Made by a program: the position numbers and the translations under genes. Shown here piece by piece: positions 8,275 through 16,918 of a stretch of DNA of 64,000 bases; positions within the stretch are counted from its first letter, which is position 1; the number at the start of each line of letters is the position of its first letter. The notes beneath the pieces are model-generated. The model searched no databases. It saw only the letters and a program-made list of their open reading frames with translations, and was not told where the DNA came from. Origin of the DNA: Myxococcales bacterium (lineage in GTDB: Bacteria; Myxococcota_A; UBA9160; UBA4427); assembly GCA_012959805.1 (NCBI GenBank), contig DUCN01000062.1:62409-126408 (forward strand), written 5' to 3'.

Positions 8275-10803
8275 ATGGGAAAGATCGTTTTCAAGATCGT
8301 GCTCGGTCTGCTTGGGGGCGCGCTGATTGTGATTGGTCTGATTGCGGTTGCGCTTCCGCGGCTGGTCGCTCGTGACGATTTTCAGTCCACGCTGCGCGAA
8401 GCAGCGGCGAAGGAATTCGGGGCGTCGGTCGAGTGGCGGAGTCTCGAAGCAGGCTTGCTACCGCCTCGGCTGATGATCGAGGCGCCCGTCGTCACGTCGT
8501 CGATCGATCCATCAGAGGGTTCGGCGCTCAGCGCCGCCTCGATCGACCTGCGTCTTGAGCTGCTGCCGATTCTTCAATCCCGGATTGAGGTGGCATCGCT
8601 CGTTGTGCGCGATGCGGAAGTCGTACTGATCCGGACGGCCGAGGGCTTTAGCAATCCGCTCTTCGGGTCGTCAGCCGAGAAGACTTCGCCGAAGGTCGCT
8701 GACTCCGGGAGTAGGCCTTCGGCATCCGACGCTGACGCTCCAGACGAGCCATCGAGTTCTTTTAAGCTGGCGATCCGCCACGTTGCGGTTTCGAATAGTC
8801 GTTTCGTTATTCGCGATTCGACGCTTTCCCCGGCAGTCGAGTGGAGCTTCGAAGATCTGGAGATGCGGACGGGCATCGACCTCTCATCGGCGTTGATGAC
8901 GATCAATCTCGCCTCGCAAATTCAATCGGGCGGCGAGGCGATCGGCGGACTGGAACTCTCGGGATCCATTGACCTGGGAGGCGTCTACGACCTCGACCTT
9001 CGGCTCGAAGAAGTGTTGATTGAAGCGCTGGCACCCTATCTGGGTGCCGTAGAGGTTGAAGGCGTACTCGGCGGTGATGTCTTGATTGGTGGCGATTCTT
9101 CTCGCGTGGCGAGCGTCGAACTGGATCTATTAGTCGAGGAACTGAGTCTGGAGAATCCAGGCGGAGATCATGAAGGCCAGCTTCGGCTGCAAGGAAGTTG
9201 GGTTTTGGATGCCCCCGTCGCTCTCAGCGCGAATCTCGATCTCGACGAGGGTGGACACGTTCGCGTAGAGGGAACCGCGACTCTCGAGGGCCGACTCGAT
9301 CTAAAAGCCCGCCTTGAAGCGTTTGACCTGCGGGCGGCCCATTCGTTCGTATCAGACCAAGAGGGTCCGTCGATCGAACTCGGGGGGTTCGCAACTGGAA
9401 CAGCGAGCCTCGTTGGTCCTGCGACTTCTCCAGAGCTGATCGAGAGCGAGATTCATGTCGAGTCGGGGGTACTTCGAATTCCCGAATATGTCGTCGAGGG
9501 CCCATTCGATCTGAAAATGAAAGTGAACGACCCATTGTCCGAATCGATGAAGGGACGGATGGAGCTTGATCTCACGGCGGCACGGGTCGACGTTCAAGGT
9601 CAGTTCTCGAAACGCGAAGGGATGGTGGCCGAACTCACGACAGAGTTTGCGCGAAAGCGTTCCGGGGAAATTGAATTCGAAAGCCGAATCAAACTACGAA
9701 ATCTGAATGAGATTTTTATGCAAGGCGCGATCGGAGAAACGTCGGCGGTCGCCATCTCAATACCCAGTTTTGATCTCGAGGGCTGGGCCGAGGTCTTTCC
9801 TGCGCTTGAGGGTCTTCAGCCAAGCGGCCGGATATCGCTTGATCGTCTGGCGATCGAACTCGTTCCCGGAGCGCTCAGCCAATGCAGCGGCCGGATGCGC
9901 TTCGAATCGCTGGGTCTTGTCATTTCTGAGACGGAGAAGGTCCAGTTGGCCGGGGCATTCCTTGGAGTCGGGACGGGCTTTCGAGCTGAAGACCTTCGCG
10001 CGACTGTTGGCGGAATGACGCTTGGAGTCGAAGGTGGTGTCGATGATCCCTTGGGCTCGAGACTTTTTGATTTCGAGATCAAATCTCTTGGCGAAGTCGA
10101 TGCTAACGAGCTCGTTTCGGCTTTGACGTCTTCGCGAGACACGGTGTTCGGAAAGCTCGTCCTGGCCGGCCGGCTGCGTGGAAGCGCAGGCGAGGATGGC
10201 GATTTCTATGACCGGCTCGGAGGTGAACTTCAGGTCTCCATCGGCAAGGACGGTGGAGGGCGATTGCGAGGTGTGACGTTTCTTCAAGTGATTCTCGATG
10301 AGGTTCCACTTCTCGCAAATGTTGCGCGTTTGACCGCGCGAAAGAAAATCGATCGATATCTTTCGGAAAATTTCGAGTTGATCGAAGGTGATTTCAACGT
10401 CGGCCAGGGGCAGATCAATGCCCGAAGTCTTCGACTTGTCTATGAAGGATACGAGGTCAAATTAAAGGGCCCGATCCAGCTCCCGAGTCTCGAAATCGAG
10501 CTGACCGGCGACGTTTTACTCAAGTCGAAAATGGTCTCCGCGTTAGGCGGTGTCTTGGGTGGATCGGAGGGCAGCCGAGATCCCGTTCGCATTCCACTCG
10601 CGCGGGTCACGAATACGCTTTCGGAGCCAAAAATAGTCATGAGTTCGAAAACGCTGGCAGCGATTTCGAAGCTGCTGATCAAGGCAGCTGGCTTCGACGC
10701 GCTGACACTCGACGTGGGTCGCGCCCTCGGCCGCCTTCTGGGTGATGGCAAGCCCAACAGGTGGCGCAACAGCAACAGCGGAACTGGGGATGGCAGCCAG
10801 TAG
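8275..10803 (+). CDS. AsmA-family large envelope protein
   Basis: An N-terminal membrane anchor (IVFKIVLGLLGGALIVIGLI) is followed by about 800 residues dominated by beta-rich, alternating segments. A C-terminal AsmA-type block runs around RSLRLVYEGYEVKLKGPIQLP with LEIELTGDVLL. AsmA-like proteins of this build form long periplasmic beta structures linked to lipid transport or outer-membrane assembly; the exact cargo cannot be read here. I chose ATG 8275 (842 aa), which puts the anchor at the N-terminus; TTG 8239 would add twelve residues. It follows gatB by 38 bp on the same strand. A Ser/Pro/Asp-rich patch near residue 150 is probably a linker. Confidence 0.8.
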   Translation: MGKIVFKIVLGLLGGALIVIGLIAVALPRLVARDDFQSTLREAAAKEFGASVEWRSLEAGLLPPRLMIEAPVVTSSIDPSEGSALSAASIDLRLELLPILQSRIEVASLVVRDAEVVLIRTAEGFSNPLFGSSAEKTSPKVADSGSRPSASDADAPDEPSSSFKLAIRHVAVSNSRFVIRDSTLSPAVEWSFEDLEMRTGIDLSSALMTINLASQIQSGGEAIGGLELSGSIDLGGVYDLDLRLEEVLIEALAPYLGAVEVEGVLGGDVLIGGDSSRVASVELDLLVEELSLENPGGDHEGQLRLQGSWVLDAPVALSANLDLDEGGHVRVEGTATLEGRLDLKARLEAFDLRAAHSFVSDQEGPSIELGGFATGTASLVGPATSPELIESEIHVESGVLRIPEYVVEGPFDLKMKVNDPLSESMKGRMELDLTAARVDVQGQFSKREGMVAELTTEFARKRSGEIEFESRIKLRNLNEIFMQGAIGETSAVAISIPSFDLEGWAEVFPALEGLQPSGRISLDRLAIELVPGALSQCSGRMRFESLGLVISETEKVQLAGAFLGVGTGFRAEDLRATVGGMTLGVEGGVDDPLGSRLFDFEIKSLGEVDANELVSALTSSRDTVFGKLVLAGRLRGSAGEDGDFYDRLGGELQVSIGKDGGGRLRGVTFLQVILDEVPLLANVARLTARKKIDRYLSENFELIEGDFNVGQGQINARSLRLVYEGYEVKLKGPIQLPSLEIELTGDVLLKSKMVSALGGVLGGSEGSRDPVRIPLARVTNTLSEPKIVMSSKTLAAISKLLIKAAGFDALTLDVGRALGRLLGDGKPNRWRNSNSGTGDGSQ

Positions 10804-10969
10804 GCATCTTCTTGTAGCGAAGGCGGCATGACACGAAATTGAAGTGCACGGGCTTACGTTTGCGCTTCAAGCGGTTAGAGCCCGGGATCCCGGTGGTCTG
10901 GATCGGAGCCCCTTCGGCCTCAGTCTCAATTAGATGAATGCCGATACGTGAGATCTAGGAGACCGCTCG

Positions 10970-12889
10970 ATGCCCAGCTTAATTCTCTGTGTTCAGGAAG
11001 ATCGTGAAGTCGCCCACGCCTATTCGGATGCGCTGGTGGGGGAGGGATACGATGTCCTGTGCGCTCAAGATGGACGAGGTGCATTCGAGGTCCTGCGACA
11101 GCAACCAGTGAGTCTCGTGCTGCTCGATATCTATCTCCCTCGTCAGGACGGTTTTGAAATTCTGGCTGAGATCCGTGCGACTCCCGAACTCCGCGAGATC
11201 CCCGTTCTTCTTCTGTGTGAAGGCGACACAACGCAAGAAGTTCTGGCCAGAGCTTCTTCGTTTAGCGCTGCCGGAATCGAGTCCACCCCGCTGGTGCTCG
11301 ACCGGCTTCTTGCGAAGGTGGTCGAGTTGGCCGGACCGCCCGGCGGCAAGGAGTCCATCGCAGAGCAGACACCCCGGGAAGGGCTGTTTCGAGATCTTCC
11401 GCCCCCCGAACTCATGCGCAGAATTCATGTAGAGGGGCTGGACGGAGTGCTCCTACTCGATCATGGACGCAAAAAGAAGGCGATCGAATTTCGCGCGGGT
11501 TGGCCCGTATCTGTTAAGTCGAATCTGATCTCAGAATGTTTTGGCAACTATCTTGTCGCGCAGGGCCGATGCACGCAGAGTGATCTCGATAAATCGATCA
11601 AGCGAATGAAAATTGGCGAAGGGTTGCAGGGTGAGATTCTCGTCGCGATGGATGCTCTGTCGGATGAAGAGGTTTCATCGACCCTTCGCGAACACGCCCT
11701 CGAAAAGTTTCTAGAGATTTTTTCGTGGCGCCATGGGCAATTCAAAATCTGTCCCGGTGCCCATGTCGAGCGCGGATCAACCGTCTCCAACGACGGTCAT
11801 CCCTCGAAGCTGATCGTTGAAGGGGTCCGCCGCCATTTCCCCTTGAAACAGATCGATCGCTATCTCGAATTGCATCAGAGCGACTATTTGGTTCCTCTTC
11901 CTAATGAGCGCGAGCAGCTCTCGGTGTTGGAACTCGGCGAAGAAGAGGCCAATTGGCTGTGTCAGTTGGATGGAACCGACAAGCTCGGTTCGTTGCTCCA
12001 ATATCCGGATGTCATTCGCCGAACCGCTTTCGGTCTCATCTCGATTCAGGTGCTTGGGGTTCAACCGGTAGCGGCCGAGCCGTCGCTCACTCGTGCCACG
12101 TTCGAAGAATCATCGATCGCCGGGCATTCGGCTCCGAATGTTCTCCCAACGAATCGCGAAACCGAGGACGAGCAGCGTGCGGAGCTCGCGAATCTGGCCA
12201 ACCGAATTCGCGATGAGAATCACTACGATACGCTGGGCGTCGAATTTTCCGCATCCGACGCTGAGATCAGGATCGCCTACGGCAGACTTGCGAAGGACAC
12301 CCATCCCGATCGCTTTCACGGGGCCAGTAGTTCCGTTCGGCTGCTGGCCGCACAGGTCTTCGATCGGATTACCCGAGCGCACAAGGCGATCGCTACGGCG
12401 AGCGACCGCAAAGCCTACGCGGGGGAGCTCACGCAAGGTCGGAAGTCCAGGGCCGCCGAGGCAGAAGGACGCCGGGCGCTCGATGCCGAGACCGAATTTC
12501 AGAAGGGCGAGAAACTGATCGCCACTCGCGACTACAAGGGAGCCCTGCTCTGTTTTGGTCGCGCGATCGAAAATTTCCCTAGCGAAGGCGAATACTATTC
12601 GCATTACGGCTGGTGCCTCTACCTCTGCCATCCTGATAATGAGGCCATGCTGGGCGAAGCCCTCGAACACTGCCGAAAGGGCGTCAAGCTGGCGAAGGAT
12701 AGGGAGAAGCCCTACCTCTTGCTGGGCCGACTCTACAGGGCGATGGGTCGAGTCAACGCAGCCAAGAAGATGTTCACGCGAGCCGTCGAAATCCGGCCGC
12801 AATGCGTCGAAGCGATGCGCGAGCTGCGGATCATGGATATGCGCCGCGAAAGAGACAAAGGCGTGCTCAAGCGAATCTTTCGGCGCTGA
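10970..12889 (+). CDS. Receiver-DUF4388-J domain-TPR regulatory protein
   Basis: Four modules can be seen in 639 aa. A receiver domain spans about residues 1-120 with the phospho-Asp near D53 (LVLLDIYLPRQDG). A DUF4388/PatA-like domain spans about 137-260 (LFRDLPPPELMRRI ... GEILVAMDALSDEEV). A J domain spans about 415-485 with an intact HPD (THPDRF), the tripeptide needed to stimulate DnaK. C-terminal TPR-like helices span about 505-630 (AMGRVNAAKKMFTRAVEIRP). This combination suggests phosphorylation-controlled recruitment of a chaperone or partner complex; DUF4388 proteins are frequent in myxobacteria-like genomes and often linked to gliding or pili. No kinase is adjacent. It is followed at 39 bp by ilvE. 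Confidence 0.94.
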   Translation: MPSLILCVQEDREVAHAYSDALVGEGYDVLCAQDGRGAFEVLRQQPVSLVLLDIYLPRQDGFEILAEIRATPELREIPVLLLCEGDTTQEVLARASSFSAAGIESTPLVLDRLLAKVVELAGPPGGKESIAEQTPREGLFRDLPPPELMRRIHVEGLDGVLLLDHGRKKKAIEFRAGWPVSVKSNLISECFGNYLVAQGRCTQSDLDKSIKRMKIGEGLQGEILVAMDALSDEEVSSTLREHALEKFLEIFSWRHGQFKICPGAHVERGSTVSNDGHPSKLIVEGVRRHFPLKQIDRYLELHQSDYLVPLPNEREQLSVLELGEEEANWLCQLDGTDKLGSLLQYPDVIRRTAFGLISIQVLGVQPVAAEPSLTRATFEESSIAGHSAPNVLPTNRETEDEQRAELANLANRIRDENHYDTLGVEFSASDAEIRIAYGRLAKDTHPDRFHGASSSVRLLAAQVFDRITRAHKAIATASDRKAYAGELTQGRKSRAAEAEGRRALDAETEFQKGEKLIATRDYKGALLCFGRAIENFPSEGEYYSHYGWCLYLCHPDNEAMLGEALEHCRKGVKLAKDREKPYLLLGRLYRAMGRVNAAKKMFTRAVEIRPQCVEAMRELRIMDMRRERDKGVLKRIFRR

Positions 12890-12928
12890 CGATGGCGGCT
12901 ACGGAAAACGAAAAAGACGGGAAGAGAA

Positions 12929-13864
12929 ATGGCGCAGAACACAGCGCAGGGTGTGAACGGCGAGGAGATCTGGCTCGACGGGAAATTCGTCAAATGGTCG
13001 GACGCGAATATTCATATCCTGACCCACACGCTTCATTATGGACTGGGCGTGTTCGAAGGCATTCGTTGTTATGCGGGCGAGGATGGCCGGTCATCGGTCT
13101 TCCGATTGCCAGAGCATGTCCGTCGCCTCTTCGATTCGGCCAAGATCAATCTGATGGAGATTCCATTTACGCCCGATGAGATCGAAGCGGCGATCCTTGA
13201 GTCATTGCGCCGAAATCATCTGTCCGAAGGCTATATCCGCCCATTGGTGTTCATTGGCGACGGGGCGATGGGACTTCATCCAGGAGACAACGCGATTCGC
13301 GTTTCCGTGATTGCATGGGAATGGGGGAAATATCTCGGCGATGAGGGCGTTATCAATGGAATACGCGCGAAGATTTCAACCTTTGCGAGGCATCACGTCA
13401 ATGCGAAGATGACCAATGGCAAGACCTGTGGCGATTATGTCAATTCGATTTTGGCGAAGCGTGAAGCCCTACTCGACGGATACGACGAGGCGGTCATGCT
13501 CGATACACAAGGGCTGGTCTCGGAGTGTACGGGCGAGAATATTTTTGTCGTGCGAGATGGCAAGATCCGAACGCCATCGCTGTACAGCGTGCTAGATGGA
13601 ATAACCCGTGCTTCGATGATCGAGGTTGCTCGAGATCTCGGATTTGGCGTCGAAGAAACGCAGCTTACGCGAGATGACCTCTATCTGGCGGACGAGATCT
13701 TCTTGACCGGTACGGCAGCGGAGGTCACGCCGATTCGCGAGGTCGATCATCGAACGATCGGGAACGGCAAGCGTGGCCCGATTACGGAGAATCTCCAAAC
13801 CGCCTTCTTCGACATCGTCTCCGGCAAGAACGCGAACTACGATCGCTGGCGCACGTTCCTGTAA
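12929..13864 (+). CDS. ilvE: Branched-chain amino acid aminotransferase
   Basis: This class IV PLP aminotransferase interconverts Leu, Ile and Val with their 2-keto acids. Typical markers are HTLHYGLGVFEGIRCY, the PLP Lys in NGKTCGDYVNS (about K165), LVSECTGENIFVV and EIFLTGTAAEVTPI. It is 311 aa, the usual length. GGGAAGAG lies just upstream of ATG 12929. Substrate choice (branched-chain rather than D-amino acid or ADC lyase) follows from the overall IlvE-like pattern, not from a single residue. Confidence 0.95.
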   Translation: MAQNTAQGVNGEEIWLDGKFVKWSDANIHILTHTLHYGLGVFEGIRCYAGEDGRSSVFRLPEHVRRLFDSAKINLMEIPFTPDEIEAAILESLRRNHLSEGYIRPLVFIGDGAMGLHPGDNAIRVSVIAWEWGKYLGDEGVINGIRAKISTFARHHVNAKMTNGKTCGDYVNSILAKREALLDGYDEAVMLDTQGLVSECTGENIFVVRDGKIRTPSLYSVLDGITRASMIEVARDLGFGVEETQLTRDDLYLADEIFLTGTAAEVTPIREVDHRTIGNGKRGPITENLQTAFFDIVSGKNANYDRWRTFL

Positions 13865-13880
13865 CACGTTCGGCGTGTTA
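13862..13880 (+). terminator. Hairpin spanning the ilvE stop codon
   Basis: TAACACG and CGTGTTA form a perfect seven-base-pair stem around TTCGG, and the left arm contains the ilvE TAA. No run of T follows, so it may be a weak or Rho-assisted terminator, or simply an mRNA 3' stabiliser. It lies between ilvE and the convergent sthA. Confidence 0.35.
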
Positions 13881-13953
13881 ATGACTTGGGATGCGAGATG
13901 CCCTGTGTGTTAGGGAATCACCGTGTCGGCCGATTGGGGTCCAGATTCCCAGG

Positions 13954-15336
13954 CTAGAGTCGGTTCATCCCGTCCAGCGCGGCGATGCGATAGACCTCGG
14001 ACATCGTCGGGTAATTGAAGACGGCGCTGAGTATGTCATCCAGGGTTCCGCCCATGTGAAGCAGAATCATGCCGACATGGATGAGCTCGCTCGCGGAGGC
14101 GCCGATCATGTGAACACCCAGAATTTCCTTGGTGTCCCGCTTGAAGATCAATTTCACCAACCCGTCATCGCCTGCGATCTGGCCACGTGGGGTCTCCCCC
14201 GATCGGGCAGTGCCCACCTCGTAGGGTATCCCTTGCTCTCGACATTGTTCTTCTGTTAGGCCAACAGCCGAAATCTCTGGAATGGTGAAGATCGCCATCG
14301 GGAGAACCGAGGTCGCGGGACGTTCTTTGCCCGCCGCGTGAAGTACGGCGAGTCGGCCTTGATGCATACTCGTCGAGGCCAATGCCGGGAATCCGATGAC
14401 GTCCCCAGCTGCGTAGACGTTCTCGATATCGGTGCGGTAGTTCTCATCGACCTTGATCAGGCCCGTCTCGTCCGTCGTTAGCCCTATGCGTTCGAGGTTG
14501 AGGGATTCGACATTGGAAACTCGCCCGGCGGCCACTAGGACTCGTTCCGAGCGGACGGTTCGACCACTTTCGAGGCAGACGACGCCCTCTCGAAAATTTT
14601 TCTTGTCTTCGATTCGAACGTCCCTGACCTGTTCTTCCTGCATGACTCGGATGCCCTTGCTGCGCATGGAGTGGCAGAGGGTGTCGAGGATGTCGCTATC
14701 GAGGAAGCGCAGAAGTTTTTCGCGTCGGTCGATGATCGTGACCTTCGAACCGAGAGTGGCGAAAATGGTCGCGTATTCACAGCCGATGACGCCGCTACCA
14801 ATGACGGAGAGGCTTCGGGGAATTATGTCGAGATCAAGAAGGGAATCGCTATCGACGATGATGTGGTCATCGATGGGAATTGAATCGGGGCGTCGCGGAC
14901 GGCTACCGGTCGCGATGAGGACCTTCTTCGCCTCGATGATGTCTTCGCCCTGCCGATTTGAGACTCGAATTCGCCCGGGCCCGACAAACGAGGCGGATCC
15001 CGCCAGGACGACAACTTTATTGCGTTCGAAGAACGCGCGAATTGTCTGTTGATGATGCGAGATGACTTCGTCGCGGGGGCCACGTAGATCCTGCATCGTT
15101 AGCGGAGCGAGTTCCGTCGTGTGAATCCCGTGGCTCACGTTCTTGCGGCTATTGAGCAACTCGAGGACGCGATGGCGGAGGGCCTTGCTTGGCAGGGTGC
15201 CGGTTCGGACGCAGGCGCCTCCGAGCATCAGCCCCTTTTCGATTACGGCGACCGCCATTCCCAGCTTGGCGCCCTGCAGTGCTGCGGACCATCCAGCCGG
15301 TCCAGTGCCGATCACGACAAGGTCGTAGAAGCGCAT
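13954..15336 (-). CDS. sthA: Soluble pyridine nucleotide transhydrogenase
   Basis: This FAD enzyme exchanges hydride between NADPH and NAD+. The 460-aa flavoprotein has an N-terminal FAD site (VVIGTGPAGWSAA), a central NAD(P) site (SVIGSGVIGCEYA) and the dimerisation domain. The segment GGACVRTGTLPSKALRH keeps the first Cys of the lipoamide-dehydrogenase active-site pair but has Thr in place of the second, which is the SthA hallmark and argues against a disulfide reductase. I chose ATG 15336, with GGGGAGGAAT seven bases upstream; the longer ORF adds sixty residues without family match. It converges on ilvE. Confidence 0.93.
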   Translation of the reverse strand: MRFYDLVVIGTGPAGWSAALQGAKLGMAVAVIEKGLMLGGACVRTGTLPSKALRHRVLELLNSRKNVSHGIHTTELAPLTMQDLRGPRDEVISHHQQTIRAFFERNKVVVLAGSASFVGPGRIRVSNRQGEDIIEAKKVLIATGSRPRRPDSIPIDDHIIVDSDSLLDLDIIPRSLSVIGSGVIGCEYATIFATLGSKVTIIDRREKLLRFLDSDILDTLCHSMRSKGIRVMQEEQVRDVRIEDKKNFREGVVCLESGRTVRSERVLVAAGRVSNVESLNLERIGLTTDETGLIKVDENYRTDIENVYAAGDVIGFPALASTSMHQGRLAVLHAAGKERPATSVLPMAIFTIPEISAVGLTEEQCREQGIPYEVGTARSGETPRGQIAGDDGLVKLIFKRDTKEILGVHMIGASASELIHVGMILLHMGGTLDDILSAVFNYPTMSEVYRIAALDGMNRL

Positions 15337-15583
15337 TCGAATTCCTCCCCTCGCGGCCGTGATGACCGGCTGCTTGCTTGCTTGCTCTGGCTGCATCGGA
15401 ACTGATGTGGTGTGGCTTGACGGCGTCGGCGAAGAATGGGGCCATGGCCGGAGGATCCTCTCGGGTATTTTCGGGGGATTCAAGTCAAGGAATCCGGCTC
15501 CCGGCTCGCCGATCACTCGATGACCCTGAGAGAAATTCTAAGTCGCACCTGACAACGGATGACAATCGATCACGATGTGATTC

Positions 15584-15868
15584 ATGACAGAACGCAACTC
15601 CAGATCAGAAGCATGCAGCGGCCGTCGCTCCAACCGATCCAGCCGCCATCATGGCCACCGGGGTCGGAGGGAACGAGTGACCCACACCCGTGTCTCCGAG
15701 CAGCTCTCCGATGACATCCGGAAATTTGTGGAGGACCTCCGAGTTCCCGCATCGAACCTAGTTCGAAATGTGCTGGAAGAGGTCTTTACGATGGTCGACA
15801 GCGTGCCTGACGATGTTGGCGACCTCTTCGACGACCTCCTGACGCGAGGCAAGCCGACTGCAGGCAGA
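15584..15868 (+). pseudogene. Remnant of a small conserved regulator-like protein
   Basis: An ORF begins at 15584 with a basic leader and then a well-behaved segment, HTRVSEQLSDDIRKFVED followed by PASNLVRNVLEEVFTMVDS, which resembles ribbon-helix-helix-like proteins from deltaproteobacterial genomes as I remember them. After about residue 88 the frame runs on for 120 more residues antisense to the neighbouring hydrolase, which is implausible. A one-base shift near 15848 would instead give a short end, REASRLQAELG, and a stop at 15892-15894. I therefore treat it as a frameshifted or truncated gene. No function can be assigned beyond possible DNA binding. Confidence 0.4.
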
Positions 15869-15952
15869 GCTGGGTGTACGAGGCATCTAAGGGTTCGCGG
15901 AAGGCCGTGGGACGGGAGGGATTTCGCGAACTCCGTGGTTCCGTGGTGTTGT

Positions 15953-16807
15953 CTAGCCCAGCACGAACTCGCAGACCGCCTCTTCGAAACCCTTCGGATT
16001 ATCCGTCATCACGGAATGCGCGGCTTGGGCCACGATCGCGAGCTTTCCGTTCTGGAGCACCTCGTCGACCATCTTGTCCGCGGTTTCCGGGGAGAGGATG
16101 TCCGAGGCCGCGCCGCGGACAACCAGGGTCGCGCAGGCAACCTTGGCCAGCGCGTCCCATTGTTGCTGGATGAAGGCTTCCTCCTTGGCCTGCACGGCTT
16201 CATCGCTGGGGCGGGCGCCACGTAATTTGGGATCCATCTTCAGTTCAAGTAGGCCGTCGTCCCGGCGACGTAGGCCGAATTCGGCCATCCGCTTGAGTGC
16301 ATCGGGCTGACCGGCCGGGTAGTTCATCGAAAGCATGGCCACATATTCCTGAATGCTCGAAAAGACAGGGGCGCGGTTCTCGCTCATCTCGCCGGAAATC
16401 CGGAGCACACCCCGCGCATCAACCTCCGGCCCGATATCGATGATCACGAGACCCGCCAGCCGTTCGGGATGCCGGCCAGCAAAAGTCATGGCGACTCGCC
16501 CACCCATCGAGAATCCAACTAACACTAATCGGTCGATATTGGTCGCATCGAGCACGGCTTCGAGATCGTCGGCCATTGATTCCGCGTCGTAGCGGACTTC
16601 GGGATCCCAGTCGGAATCCCCGTGTCCGCGCTGATCCAGTGCCAGGACTCTGTAATGGGGCGCGACGCAGGGAATGAAGTCGTCCCAGAGATGCGCTTCA
16701 TTACCCAGACCATGAAGCAGCACGAGCGGGACGCCCCCGGTACTCCATTCAAGCAGGTTCAATTCGAGACCGTTAGCGCCCTGAATGCGGTGAGATGTCG
16801 GTTCCAT
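15953..16807 (-). CDS. Alpha/beta hydrolase
   Basis: This 284-aa alpha/beta-fold hydrolase has the oxyanion segment LLHGLGNEAHLW, the nucleophile elbow GFSMGG (Ser about 100), a downstream acid in ASDILSPE and the catalytic His in QAAHSVM. Members of this group hydrolyse esters, lactones or C-C bonds; the substrate cannot be inferred here. Context offers little: an acyl-CoA ligase is divergent about 110 bp away, so a role with acyl or ester substrates is possible but unproven. Length and motif order indicate an intact enzyme. Confidence 0.93.
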   Translation of the reverse strand: MEPTSHRIQGANGLELNLLEWSTGGVPLVLLHGLGNEAHLWDDFIPCVAPHYRVLALDQRGHGDSDWDPEVRYDAESMADDLEAVLDATNIDRLVLVGFSMGGRVAMTFAGRHPERLAGLVIIDIGPEVDARGVLRISGEMSENRAPVFSSIQEYVAMLSMNYPAGQPDALKRMAEFGLRRRDDGLLELKMDPKLRGARPSDEAVQAKEEAFIQQQWDALAKVACATLVVRGAASDILSPETADKMVDEVLQNGKLAIVAQAAHSVMTDNPKGFEEAVCEFVLG

Positions 16808-16918
16808 AGCGCAACGGTATCACGGGGAGATCGCGTGTGCGGCCATCTGCAATGCTGTCGTCTTTAGTGATAGAGTCGCTCGGGGATTTGACTGCGCAGG
16901 GCCCGGGAGACGACGGAA

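Noticed and set aside
15584-16225. 213-aa ORF as a full gene
   Set aside because: The second half is antisense to the alpha/beta hydrolase and unlike protein; only the first part is plausibly coding.
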